A stretch of DNA of 64,000 nucleotides from Plectrocnemia conspersa (Eukaryota; Arthropoda; Insecta; Trichoptera; Polycentropodidae): NCBI GenBank assembly GCA_009617715.1, contig VTFK01000074.1, positions 558,001-622,000 of the forward strand. Reading direction: 5' to 3'. The number at the start of each line of letters is the position of its first letter. The stretch's first letter is position 1. The notes under the pieces are model-generated. The model was not told the DNA's origin and searched no databases. It saw nothing but the letters and a program-made list of their open reading frames with translations. Position numbers and translations under genes: made by a program. Shown here piece by piece: positions 38,114 through 50,470 of this stretch.

Positions 38114-39389
38114 TTAGGTTGATGCATAAGTAACGTCGTATTTTTTCAAGAAAACAAAAGTTAATATTTTTTGATAAAATTAATTAAATCAATCAACTAC
38201 ATATTTTCCATTACTGCTAATAACTGTCTCCCACCTTTCTGTCAACTTTTTAATCCTATTAGAATAAAAACTTTCAAGTTTCGATGCAAGGAACGAATTT
38301 AGTGCTATTTTTACCTCATCTGTTGTATTATTTTTTTTTTCTATTTAAATAATTTTGTAGAGATAAAAACAAGTGAAAATCAGAAGAAGCTAAGTCAGGA
38401 GAATAAGGTGGGTCCTTTAAAACATCTCAATTGAGCTCCTTTAATTTATTCTGTGTCATCATTGCAGAATGAGGCCGCGCATTTTCATGATGAAAGATGA
38501 CACCCTTGCGATTGCTAAGTTTAGGTCGTTTTCTTAAAAGTGCCGAGTTTAATTTTTGCAGCTGTTCACAATATCTATCAGCATTAATTGTTTGGTTAGG
38601 TGCAATAACTCGTAATAAGTAATACCCTTCATATCCCACCAAACACAAAGCATTATTTTTTTAATGATGTTCTGCCTTTGGAGTGGTTATTGGGACTTGT
38701 CCTGGCTTGACCCAGTGTCGCTTTCTTGTTTTATATATAGACAACCAATTTTTCATCCCCAGTCACTATTCGAAGCAAAAAAGTTCATGCTTTTGTCTCG
38801 CACACAAAGAACTGTGGCAACTCGGTCCAGCAGGTTTGCGGGTGACAAGTTGTGCGGGACCCAAACGTTGTACTTGGAAACCATTCCACTGTGATTCTGA
38901 TGCCTCACCACCGTAGATTGAATTATACCCATCTTCATTGCAATGTCCCTGGTATTTTGACGGAGATCAGTTTCAAGTATGTCATTCAGAACATCATTAT
39001 CGGTGGTTGAAGGGCGCCCCACTCTTTCTTCATCAGCTGTTGATAAATTCCCAGATCTGAATTTAGCAAACCATCGTTGACTGTTTCGAACATCGATAGC
39101 ACCTCTGCCGTACACATCACGTATGTTTTTGGTTGCCAATGTTGCATTATGGCCTTTAAAAAAAATAAAAGTAAAAAATGTCGAATATGGACTTTTTTCT
39201 CTGACATTTTAAAAAAATCACAAGGGCTCTGTATAACTCAACCGCTGACGTTAGACTAAAAAAATGTTAGAAGAAACCCTCCTTTATATAATCCAAATAC
39301 AACATTAAGCACATATATTAAAACAGTTGGTTAAAAAAAATATATGATAGTCAATGTAAAAATACGACGTTACTTATGCATCAACCTAA
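38114..39389 (-). mobile_element. mariner transposon with intact termini, dead transposase
   Basis: A 1276-bp element, the usual mariner size. About 32 bp of terminal inverted repeat are identical at both ends, beginning TTAGGTTGATGCATAAGTAA. TA lies on each side (38112-38113 and 39390-39391) as the target duplication. The transposase reads on the minus strand from about 39207 to 38340: MSEKKVHIRHFLLLFF in one frame, then NSQRWFAKFRSGN and VGRPSTTD in another, then WVPHNLSPAN, LVGYEGYYLLRV and FHHENARPHSA. Frame changes break it, and the aspartate normally seen in the H-D-NARPH catalytic motif reads as glutamate, so it is inactive. A helper in trans could still recognise the ends. Confidence 0.92.
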
Positions 39390-39544
39390 TATTATAAGTC
39401 CGTAGTAATATCGGTAAGGATAGCTATCATATTTTTAAAATATAGTGTAATATCCAATTGCAGACAAACTATGGAATGATACTTCTGTCTATTTCTTCTT
39501 CCGGTTAGTTTCCCCTGAGAGATGAGTTGGCTTAGTTTGTATTT

Positions 39545-39905
39545 TGGACTACTGGTGAAAATGTATTTGGATTTCACTAGTGAAAACATAACTACTGAGA
39601 AATACACTTTCACTGTAGCATTTATATATTGCATGTAAATAAATAATGATGAGTATGTAAATGTATATATCACTATATATGGAAAAGTTAAAATCATATC
39701 ATTTTTTAGCACCTGTTAGATAAATTATATTTTTACTGGTAATAATATATATCTTGAAAATGTATTCCTATATGATTTCACTGAAATTATTTTTTTAAAT
39801 ATATTTTTGGGATAGATTCGAGACTGTTTTTTTAGATTTTCTTTGAGGGATAACCAGGGAATTTCTGGTTTAGAATCAGGGACATCATTTCAGAATTTTT
39901 TTATT
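39545..39905 (+). repeat. TTCACTAGTGAA repeat family, copy C
   Basis: Third copy, truncated at its left end. It contains TTCACTAGTGAA (39573-39584), the ATGTAAATAAATAATGA segment shared with copy A and the ending TTTAGAATCAGGGACATC. It is uninterrupted, so it confirms the insertion in copy A. It lies about 0.65 kb upstream of the exportin-5 start exon. Confidence 0.7.
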
Positions 39906-39984
39906 TTGTATGTCATATATTTAAACAGTGAATCTTAATGATATTAAGATTCAGTGCAAAACATTTTTCTGGCTTAATTATCTT

Positions 39985-40350
39985 ACAAGGGTGTAATCGT
40001 GTTCTTCGGGTTGGAACTTGGAGTTGATTGGCATCCAACCACTGCCTTTCATGTCGCATGTTAAAGTAAAGGATCCACTTCTCTTCTTCAGTAACAATTC
40101 AACTCAAAAATAAATTGGCATATTGAAATTCACTGCATGAGGTTTTCCTCGACAATTTATGAGATACCCATGTTCTGAAAATTATCACCTTTCTTAATTT
40201 TTTAAATTTCAACTAATGTAGGTGATACGTTGAGCTTTTATGCTATCTTTTGTATCATTAATCTCGGACCTACTTTGATAGCAGCCCTAATATCCTCACT
40301 AAAAACCTTCAAGGACTACCCGCCCTTACGTAGGTATTATTTATTGTCAA
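39985..40350 (-). mobile_element. Second mariner transposase relic
   Basis: The minus strand gives mariner-like pieces in broken frames: WVSHKLSRK, IVTEEEKWILYFNMRHERQW, and LDANQLQVPTRRTRLHP. They correspond to the 'TGDEKW...' catalytic region, with the usual aspartate replaced. It differs from the mariner at 38114 and lacks recognisable termini. Confidence 0.65.
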
Positions 40351-40563
40351 AAAAAAAAAACTGCAGACTAATTACAATTTAATAATAATATTCTAAAATG
40401 TACGAACCACAACTCCTTGTCACAGACAGATTTTAAATATAATTTTCTTATAATACACAGTTTTGCTAAGTTAATGCTGCCTAGTTTAAAAAACACCAAC
40501 ATGATTCAGTTATTAATTTGTGTTTTTTTTATATGCAGTTCTAGTTGCAAAAATTGCATAAAA

Positions 40564-43500
40564 ATGAACGGCGGACAGGGCCTCCCAATCGGAGGCGGCA
40601 GCGAAGTCACCGCGCTCGCCGAAGAGCTAGCGCGAGCGGCGGAACTTGCTTTGAGTCCTTCAGCATCTCAGGACATGAGGATGCAAGCTTATAATGCTTG
40701 CGAAAGGTATGTCTCATTTATTTTATATAATGTAAACTATCTGTCGTCTTTGGCTATTATATACGACGATTTTCATTCAGCTTCAAAGATGTTTCACCGT
40801 GGTGCGCACAAGCAGGACTGATATTAGCCAGCGGCAGCCAATACTCCGCTGAAGTGAGGCATTTTGGTTTGCAACTCATGGAGCACACTGTCAAGTATCG
40901 TTGGACTCAGATATCTCAGCAGGAAAAGATATTTATAAAGGCATCTAATTTATCTTTAGATTCTTTGGTTATGTTACGCTGTATTAGTCTAATTTCAAGT
41001 TAATCTGTAGGAGAATGCCATGAAATTGGTGGCTTCTGGGGGATGGTCTGCAGGGCATATGAACGACGCTCTAGCTCGTGTGGTAGTCGAAATGGCCAAA
41101 CGGGAATGGCCGCAGCAGTGGCCTGCTTTATTATCCGAATTGAGTGATGCTTGCACCAGAGGCAATCGACACACCGAGATTGTTCTTCATGTGCTGTTGA
41201 GACTGGTGGAAGACGTTGCTACGCTGCAAGTGAGTATAATGCAATAGTTTGGCTTTGTAGTATGTATTTTCGAATTTTAAAACATATACTTATTCATTTT
41301 AGACCCTAGAATCCAATCAAAGGCGCAAAGATATCTACGCGGCGCTCACTAGCAACATGGCCGAAATATTTGCATTCTTCTTGCGTTTGATCGAGTTACA
41401 TGTTCAACGGTTTAGAGAGTCTACCTTGCAGGGAGACTTCCACTTGGCATCCGAGCATGAACGAGTCGTTCAGGTATAATTCGACTCTTCTCTAAGGGTA
41501 TAAAAATGTAGGCAGTTAATTCTAGTCGAGAGATAATTTTAGAAAGTTATCACAATTTCGTAATAAGCTACACAACACAGTCACTCAGTCCATATTGTGC
41601 CTTTTCGTCTTAGAATGACACATTTACAGTAGAAACAAATATTGGAGATTATTAGAGATAATCACGTGGAACAATGAATCACTTGATTAGCCTTTTGCGT
41701 TAGGCTAGCTGCAATCTTATAAGCGGGAGTGGATTCTTCGATGTCTTACTTGTAACAGTTATCTTTTATTATAAAATTTGTTTTATTTCTAGTATAAATA
41801 AATATTTACAAAAAACTGAATACAAGGAATTATTCTCATAATTCAAAGCATCGCTGTATTTTAAAACTAAATATAAATAAAATTAAAAAAAAACTGCTTT
41901 TGAGGATTAGTTGCCGAAATGCATTGGTTTTGTTTGGTACTTGTTCATTAACACGGTGCCTGCCACGCGGAGCCATGCTCATATTTTAACAGTTGCGAAA
42001 CGTTCATTTGCTGTTCAAACCCAAACCTAACCTGAACGTTTAGGTTAGGTTTGGGTTTGAACAGCGAATGAACCTTTTGCGACTGTCAAATTTAAGCATG
42101 GCGCTGTGATAATAAGCAAGTACTAAAATTTGGTTTAAATAAAATAGTTAATAAGTTAATTTTTTGGTACTTTCCTGTCAAATTTATTCATTTATTTATA
42201 CACATAAAATTACAAATGTCATTTTTTAAGTAGATTCGTTGCGGAGAGTTATTCTTGGGGTGTTCACTCGTTGCCGCTCGTTCGCACCTAACCTGTTTAA
42301 ATTGTAGAGCGTATTTATGTAACGAGTGAGCATTGGTCAGAACAGTGAATACCCCATGAAAACAACAAAACAGGTTCTTGCAGGAATTATACAGCTTCTG
42401 TTTCGGTACAAAGCATTTTGAACACATTCATTTCAATGAAAATATAATTGTATATAATAAAATTAATAAATTTGCCTCTCCCTAATAATATGAAAGTAAC
42501 TTAAATAAACTTTTTATTAAAGTTATTTAAATTTTAATATATTAAATTTCAATACTCATTTTTTCTCTCAGAATCACGCGCATCGCATTATTTTTCGTGG
42601 AAACAAAATTAATGCATTTCGTCAACTCCTCGAGTTCAAAACATTCAGTTTCATATTTTTTTAAACTAGAAATAAAACAGTAAATAGATTAAATAAATTT
42701 AATAATTTTGATCTTATGCAACCCACAGATTGAAAATCACCGATAAAATACTTGTAACATATGTACCAATACAAGTCAAAACGTGTTAATGCGACTTTCG
42801 CGCGTGCGCTGCATTACTTCAGTGTATGTGTGCAAATGCAGCGTAGGCCTGGTACTAATTATATAAAATACATGTTTATATAATATTTTTTTAATTTGAT
42901 TTAATGATTTCTTTAGAAAATAATACTAATAAATTAAAGAGTATGAAATAAATAAACATAACAAAAAATATTTTATATTTATTTTATAAAAAATATTGAA
43001 AGCCTTTGAATCGATATAAAAAATACCACAAAAGTCAAATAATATATAAAAAATTATAAAATAAATTAACAAAATTTAATAATAGAAAAGTGCCGTTTAC
43101 TATAAATGCAACATAAAATAATAATAAATAATTATGAAAAAATATGTAAAATTAACTCACTCCCAAATGTAAAAATACTAACAAATTAAGAAATGTGTAT
43201 TAATTAACTCACTACTCAAAGGGTTAAATACACTTATTTCCAGGCACAATGAGGATGGGCGAGTGTGTTAAAATAATAAATTATTAATGCAGATTGACTA
43301 CAAAAAAGTATGATTAATTTGTTGATGCCTTTGTTTTTAAATCTGTAAAATTTAATATGGTAATATGTATCCTTATTTATGTATATATTGATATGATAGG
43401 TGGTGCTTTTAACTCTCACCGGCTTCGTCGAATGGGTTTCAATGAACCATATAATAAGCCACAACGGTCGATTGCTACAAATCTTATGTATCTTGTTAAG

Positions 43501-46500
43501 CGATGAAGCATTTCAATTGCCCGCTGCCGAATGTCTGCTCCAAATTGTCAACAGGAAAGGCCAGGTACGTTCAACATCACGACGTTTTCGTCGAACGGAT
43601 TAATTCATAAAAATCATTTTGATCTCAGGTGAAAGAGCGCAAACCTTTGATGATACTGTTCAGCGAAGAGGCGATCGGATGCATCCATAGAGCAGCCGTC
43701 ATGAAAGCCAATAACGTCGACGAGAAACATTATCTGTTTTTAAAGAAGCTCACTCAAGTGCTGTCTGGTCTCGGTCAGCAATTGGCGTCCCTGTGGAGCC
43801 GAGAGGACGGCGTATCGGAGCGTCCTCAACATATTGCGATATTCTTAGAGACGATTCTCCTCTTTGCCGCTCATCCGTCGCTGACTTTGGCTCATACGGC
43901 CTCTGCGGTTTGGGTCACGTTGCTGAAGCACGAGCATGCTCAACGTGATCCTGTGCTCTTGTCGTTCATCCCTCGATGGGTCACGGCCACGGCGCCGAAG
44001 CTTTTGAAAGTGTCTTACCCTCAAAGACCAGTGGGAACTAACTTAGACGCTTCCGGCTATGCGGCGATCGATTTTGATAGTGAGAATGAGTTTGCGTTTT
44101 TCTTTAGTCGGTGCAGGACTGATTTTCTAGATAGTTTTAGGTGAGCTATACAATTTAAAAATGTTCATATATTTTTTTTTAATTTATAATAATCATGAAT
44201 TCATTTCACAGGCAGGCTACGTTGATCGCACCGTTAGTTACGTTCGGATATGTAGATCAATGGTTGCGTATAGTATTATCTAAAGCTGCGGCACAATCTC
44301 ATAATACGCATGGTAATATTCAAGATCCTGTTTATTTAGAGTGGGAGGCTTTGTCCCAGGTATGTATTGTTCATACACTGTGTCTCACCACTTAGAGATC
44401 CGTTGATATTAATTTTGTTTGTATTGTTTTAGTTGTTGGAAAGCGTTTTGTCGCGCATTTTAATGGTTTCGGAAAGACCGTCAGTTCAGTCTGGTCTATC
44501 GCTCTTAGAATTGTGCCTGGCTCTTGAACCGCAAGATCCACTCTTGTTATCTCTGCTGTTATCGTTCATCTCGGCTTTGTTTGTGTTTTTGAGTATGTCG
44601 TCGTGTCAGATAACTCAAGGTAAATACAACTATATTTTTAACTTTTTTTCGCAAATATTTATATGTAAAATAACGCATAGTATCATTAGACTTTTACCAT
44701 TTTAAAAAATCTTATCTAATTTATTTTTTATATTCGATTGATACATATTATTATGTGAGATGAGAATATTGAGAATTTGGGAAAATTAGCTTTTTCAGTT
44801 TTAATCCACTGGTTGCTGAACTCCCATACATCCGTTTTTGCTAAATTGCCGATAATTGCCAGATCCACGTCATCGTGGAAGAAATTTAATGGACTGGATA
44901 TTTGCTTCAGAAGAAAATTTAAAAAAATCTAAATTTAAGCTTACAAAACAGTTATTCATGGGGTATTCACTGTTCTGTCTAGTTAACTGAAAAACTAAAA
45001 AAAATAAAATCTTACAGAAATGTATATAAAAACACTACGCTGCAAGAAGCATTATATTATTTAATGAGCGGTTATACACGTCCACGGGGAAATTAAACAC
45101 GGAGAGTAAATGGTTAAAACATATCAATCAAAAATATGTAACTAAAAATAATTTTTGAGTATCTTTTCAAATGCATGTGTTAAAAAGCAATAACTATTTA
45201 AAAAAATGTTAAATAAATGATGATACAACTGAATTGGTGTGTAATTTTACATAGTTATCTTTGTGGCAAAAATCATGTATGAGAAAATCTAATTTACATT
45301 TCTATAACAAAAATCAAAATTACAGGAAATTGTGTCGCTATGTCTGGAGTGTCTCTGCTGCCTCGCGTATTGGACAAGATTTTCGCCGCTCTTGTTTACA
45401 CGGGATGCTCTCCAGGCGAAATCGACAGCAAGGAAAGTCGATCCAGAGTGGTCAAAAACGTGAGACGGCATGCCGCCAGCCTCATGGTCAAAATCGGCCA
45501 CAAATATCCGCTCCTACTCTTGCCCGTGTTCGATCGCATCCATTCCACTATTAGAAAGCTAAGCGCCGAGCCGTCTCAGCTGAGCACGCTGGAAAAAATT
45601 ACCCTTCAAGAAGCACTCTTGCTTATTTCGAACCACTTCTGCGACTACAACCGCCAGAAAGCTCTCATCGGAGAGATTCTGGGCACCTGCGGCGAGCAAT
45701 GGGCGCTGATGGCGCCCCACTTCGAAACAGCCACTTCCTTCATGCATTTCGTCGGACTGGACAGCTCTCCCGTTTTGCCTTCGACGCACGACCACAACGG
45801 CCAGAACAGGGGTCACATGCTGCACTGCGTCAATCTGCTGTTGGGAGTGATCAAAAGGTGTGCCTGGCCAGACGATCCTGATAAGTAAGTCGATCGATTT
45901 ACACTGTTAATTGTTGTATTTACTAATTTGTCGTGTGATTTTGTAGGGCATCTCGCGGCGGATTTAGCGGCGGCATGACTCCTGGGGGTAATCCTATCTG
46001 GCGGAATCCTTGCGCTGAGCACGTTCTGCCTATACTTCCACGTGTCCTGACGCTTATGAGAGTGTTGAATCAGCTATACGATCCCCAATCGCTGCAGCTG
46101 CTTTCTGAAGTATAACTATTAATATTCACTAACATTTTCCATGAATACCAAAAATTATATATTTAAATTTCAGGGCTATCGCAATGCTTACAACATGTTG
46201 GAAGTTGATCGTCAGAATCTGCTAGGCTTGAGCTGGGCCGGTCAAGTGGATCCGTTAGATCCCAACTCGAAGAAGACTTTGATGCCTTTAGATCGTATGC
46301 AACACTTCCTCACTGAACTGAACGACGCTTGCTGTCACATGCTCGGGTATATAGTTTATCTCATATTAGTGTTAGTAAATTATAGATATATCATAATATA
46401 ATGTGCCATTTACAGGTCTGCCGGACCATCTATCGGGCGAGAGTTGTATCAGATATCCGGCATAGGTCCCGCCATAGTGCAGACTGTGCTGTGCGGACTC

Positions 46501-48577
46501 GAACACATTCCGGATTATAGGCTGCGACCAATCATACGCGTATTCCTTCGTCCTTTCATCTCATCGTGTCCCACTGTGTTCCACGCTGACGTTTTGATGC
46601 CGATAATAGCGCACATTTCATCATTCAGTAATAATATTTTAATATAGATTTTTATCTATCATACAGAATAGTTTGATTACAATGTAAAATTATATTTACA
46701 GTGCATAATAGATTGTGTATCAGATGGCAATACATCATGTCGCTCTACGAATCTGGAAAATTCGAAGAGGAAGGCGGGAACGATACTCAAGAAGTCATCG
46801 AAGATATGTTAAACAGGAATTTAACGAGAGAGTATTTAGACGTTTTAAAGGTACGTGTTTCTCTTATCCGCTTGAATGGAAGAAAGCCGAGGTTTAATGT
46901 GTAATATAATTCAAAGGTGGCTTTAATCGGCGGCACTATTCCGGTGCAAGGTGAAGACGGATTAATGGATGCCGATGATAGCATGGACGTCATGGAAGTA
47001 CCCGGCGTCGGTTTGACAGCACGATCCAACACTCCACATCACGCGTCTATAACAACCCAAGAACATGTCGGAGAACTCGGCAATATGCTGTTGGCGTGCG
47101 ATCACACTTCGATACCTATTTTGAATACCATTTTGAGGTATGCATATGGTAAAATATTTGCTTAGTAATTAGTTCTAATCATTGTTTTACTGCCATTTAG
47201 GGCTTTGTGGTGGAACGACAGCATCTGTTCGTTGAGGGCTTGCTCTTTGCTCGGCGGATGTGCACGAGCATTAGCCGCCAGACCAGTGAACAACATGTCG
47301 CCTCTAGCGTCTCTACCGGCAGATGCATTGGCGTCTGTTCTGCAAGCTTTACAGCAGCACGGCCAGCACGAGGCTAACCAAGCCGCTTTGCTGGCACTCG
47401 GCGTTCAAATTTATGAGGCTTTGCGACCACGATGTCCAGCTATGTTAGATGTAAGAACTTTTTATTAGTATGTATAACTGGCGAAATGTCTCTTGTTCGT
47501 AGTTAACCGTTTTACAGGCTACGAGTTATTCATACAGGATAATCTAAAAATAAATCTGATATATGGGTGCTTTTGCGATTCCTGTATAAACTGTAGAAAC
47601 ACCTAATGGTGGAGACCAGTCTCGTACTCATTTCATTATTTTGGCATTCTTCTTTTTTCATTATAATTTTGACAAGGTTGCTTAAATTTTTAACTTAGTG
47701 CCACTTCTCCATCATTATAAGCTGTCGTAGATTATGAGGTGCAGTTACGCAACATTTTATTGGCCCTGTACTCAAGCTGATCCAAGAATCCTCTGATGAC
47801 CGAGTGATGGTGAAGCTTACAATTCTAATAAAATCAACCATTTTTCTCCCAACTGTTAAATGGACACAATCAACTTCTAAACACGAAGCGAGTCTTTCCC
47901 ATTCCACAACTTCATTCAAATCTCGGTCGAAGTTGCTCACCAATATGACTTGTATAGTTTCAGAGTAGATCTTAACCCTTTGCTTGCCAAGCCCTTTTTA
48001 GAATTACTATCTAAAATGTTTTTTTTTTTATTATGTATTACATAATAAAAAAAAAGGTTTTTTCTTCTGAAGCCATTAAATGAACCATTCTTTCTTCAAT
48101 GATGATATTGAATTCAGTAATTTTCTCTAAAGTAGCAAAAGCCGATATATCCTGATTTCGGCAACAAAGGGTTAATCAGCCCCAATATATTTGTTTGATT
48201 GTAATATTTATTAACTATTTTCAGGTCATGCGTCAAATTCCGAACGTTAGTGCTGCAGATTTGAATAAATTAGATGAAAAATTATCAGCTGCCCCTACAA
48301 AGGGCAACAAAATCGAGAAAGGCAAAAAGGACATGTTCAAAAAAATTACTAGTCAGGTATGTTTATGATTGATTTATAAAATATTATTATATAATTAATT
48401 TATCTTCTTCGTTTTTAGTTGATCGGACAAAGCATCGGGCAGCGTTTTCGCAAGGAAGTACACATAGGCAACTTGCCGATGCTGAAATCCGTACCAAAAA
48501 ACAAGCAATCTAGCTTATTAGACACTCACCACGACAGCGGTATAATAAATCTTTACGCCGAGAACACCATATCATAG
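40564..48577 (+). CDS. Xpo5: Exportin-5 (RanGTP-dependent exporter of pre-miRNA)
   Basis: Predicted 1240-aa karyopherin, close to known exportin-5 length. Coding exons: 40564-40706, 40781-40940, 41011-41229, 41303-41473, 43400-43564, 43629-44140, 44212-44359, 44433-44619, 45326-45884, 45947-46109, 46174-46346, 46416-46627, 46702-46850, 46917-47137, 47201-47450, 48225-48356, 48419-48577. Phase is kept throughout; stop TAG. Matches to the family include ALARVVVEMAKREWPQQWP and LLRLVEDVATLQTLE in the N-terminal exportin repeat region, YEFHADVL-type HADVLMPIIAH late on, and the C-terminal MFKKITSQLIGQSIGQRFRK. The protein carries hairpin RNAs, chiefly pre-miRNA, out of the nucleus with RanGTP. 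Intron 2 would use a GC donor (AAG|GCATCT at 40941). The ATG lies in an exon that begins after the acceptor at 40538, so upstream non-coding exon(s) exist. Confidence 0.95.
41937..42123. repeat. Long foldback (187 bp) in exportin-5 intron 4
   Basis: Outer ends GTACTTG...CAAGTAC, middle GCCATGCT...AGCATGGC, and inner GTTCAAACCCAAACCTAACC / GGTTAGGTTTGGGTTTGAAC pair in order, giving arms of about 85-90 bases with a small loop near 42033. Mismatches and one ~10-base bulge (around 41960-41970) occur in the outer half; the inner 30 bp are almost perfect. It is on the transcribed strand of the gene. It could be a snap-back MITE or a source of hairpin RNA. Confidence 0.85.
42235..42365. repeat. GGTCAG-family core fragment, copy 3 (exportin-5 intron 4)
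   Basis: AGATTCGTTG, GTTATTCTTGGGGTGTTCACT and CGCTCGTTCGCACCTAACCTG follow copies 1 and 2 in order. The right half then runs back in inverse as TTGGTCAGAACAGTGAATACCCCATG. So this is a rearranged, partly palindromic core fragment. A further piece, GTTATTCATGGGGTATTCACT, lies at about 44950-44971 in intron 8. Confidence 0.55.
47690..47985 (-). mobile_element. LINE reverse-transcriptase C-terminal relic in exportin-5 intron 15
   Basis: An 82-codon minus frame reads VSNFDRDLNEVVEWERLASC and continues to WISLSTGPIKCC. The first part resembles the 'DL..V..W....LV.FN..K' segment after the reverse-transcriptase active site of Jockey-like LINEs. Similarity is short, so this is tentative. Confidence 0.35.
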
Positions 48578-50139
48578 CATTCGCCCTGTCCTAGTGAACA
48601 GTCCTAGGAAAGTGTCTGTGCGAGGAGAAAGAGTTTAAAGACAATTAGGGTATGAAATTGACGGTGCGCAGGAGTGTTAACACCAATCGCATATTTATTA
48701 TGATTGTTATATTTTATTTTTTGTACTTTTTTTGTGTACGCTTATCAATTTATATATATATTAAATATAATATATACGTACGAAGTAATATATATGTATA
48801 TGAGACGCTTGTAATAATCGCAATGTTCAAATTGCTTTAAATTTACATACTTTGCGAATAATATTCAATTCAATAAAGTAATGTAAAATAGTTCCTAAAA
48901 AAGTAATCGTAAAAGGCCATGCGATTTGTCCGTTTATCTGACGGTTTATATGCGCACTGTTTATTAATTATGAAATTTAAATATTAACTTTGTTTTATTA
49001 CATTAAAAATTAATTTATGTTCATTTTTAACGTTTTTTTCTGTTTTATTAAGTTTGTCCGTTAGACAATAATTTATATTTTTTTAATTATGAATCATTAC
49101 AATGTGGTGATTTTTTTAAATTAAAATAGTGTGATACTTAGTTTTGAACGTCAACTATGACAATTCTACATTTTTCTGTAATTGTAAAGACAATAAAATG
49201 ATAATTCCGTTCATTTAAAATAACTCAGCCTGGATGGCATTTTTTTTAATAATAAAATAAAGACTATGAATCATGTACAGGTTAGAGTTAGACAATGTAC
49301 TTGAATAATTTATATGTATGTATGTGTATACAGCAAAATTTAATACATTTGTATCCTATTCGATAGAAATAATAATAATTGCAGAAATATGTTCGTTTTA
49401 TTTATAATAACAAAATGATTAAAAAATTCCATATTTTATTTGTGAATGTTTCCGCTAATTTTGTTTATTCATTTATAAGTGAATAAATATGAATGTGAAT
49501 TCTGCAAAATACTGATTGTATGAAGAAAACGTTTTTGATTAAATTTATGATAACACAAAGCATTTGGTGAAATAGTTTATTAATGGTGTCTGCTTGATTG
49601 CACATACCTATGTATATAATATGACAAAAGCAAATTAGCACTCGTATATGTGGGGTCGGGGGACTAACATAAGTCAAAAATTGCCATTTTTTTATTGATG
49701 CAATGTATCTAACTCCTGTCAATACATTTTTTTTAAATATTTCTTTTTCTAAAAAATATATAATATGAATAAAACATAGTTGTTTATAAATTAGTTTCTT
49801 GTCTCGTGTAAATTTGTCATTTTTGACTTAAGTATTTTAGTCAGCCGATCCTAGATATGCATGTACATATAAATATATATTAAACATGCACTTATATATG
49901 TACATAAAATATACACATCTATTCTTATTACAAATGTGCAGAAAATATTTTATAAAATAAATAGTGGTGCACACTAGGGCTCATACAAAAACTGGTTTTT
50001 GATTTTCAGTATGCTTGCAAAAAAATAATATATGCTATTAATTTATTTAGATTAAATTAAGACCATTGTAATCTAACAGGTTACCCCAATGCATCACGAT
50101 GATTGAATGAATTTATACAATTTTACAAAAGAAAACTTG

Positions 50140-50470
50140 AATTTGTAACTGCCGTATTTATGTCATTAATAAATGACATAAAGAGCAGAGGGCCCAGGTT
50201 GGACCTTTGAAGAACCCCCGAAGGAGTGAAATATTCTTTCGACAATCAGCCATCATAGGTTACAAACTGTCCACGATCGCTCAAATAACTCGTGAATAAC
50301 CAGGTAAAATCATCCGAGCAACCGAGGTTTGACAATTTTTTTTAATAATAACTCATGACAAAGCTTGTCAAATGCCTTCTCAAAATCTGTATATACGACG
50401 TCTACTTGAATTCCCGCATCGACTAGTCAAGATCGGTTAAACGCTCTAGCCGTACTATCTATTCATAAGG
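50140..50470 (-). mobile_element. LINE reverse-transcriptase fragment (Jockey/CR1-like)
   Basis: Minus-strand frames, with shifts, give the conserved reverse-transcriptase blocks in order: VDVVYTDFEKAFDKLCHELL, LSDRGQFVTYDG and SGVLQRSNLGPLLFMSFIND. These correspond to the YTDFSKAFD and SGVPQGSxLGP motifs of non-LTR retrotransposons. It is truncated at both ends and frameshifted. Confidence 0.8.

Larger units (their letters stand above)
34322..40538. other. Divergent intergenic region between POC1 and exportin-5
   Basis: Separates POC1 (minus) from exportin-5 (plus). It holds a Tigger relic, a CpG-rich island, one intact-ended mariner, a second mariner relic, repeat copy C and repeat R copy 2 (own entries). 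Between about 35870 and 37950 I see only AT-rich DNA with no supportable feature. The 5' UTR exon(s) of exportin-5 must lie somewhere upstream of the acceptor at 40538. Confidence 0.5.

Noticed and set aside
45261..46022. Additional frames over the large exportin-5 exon
   Set aside because: Shadows of the exon 45326-45884, whose own frame carries the conserved exportin sequence.
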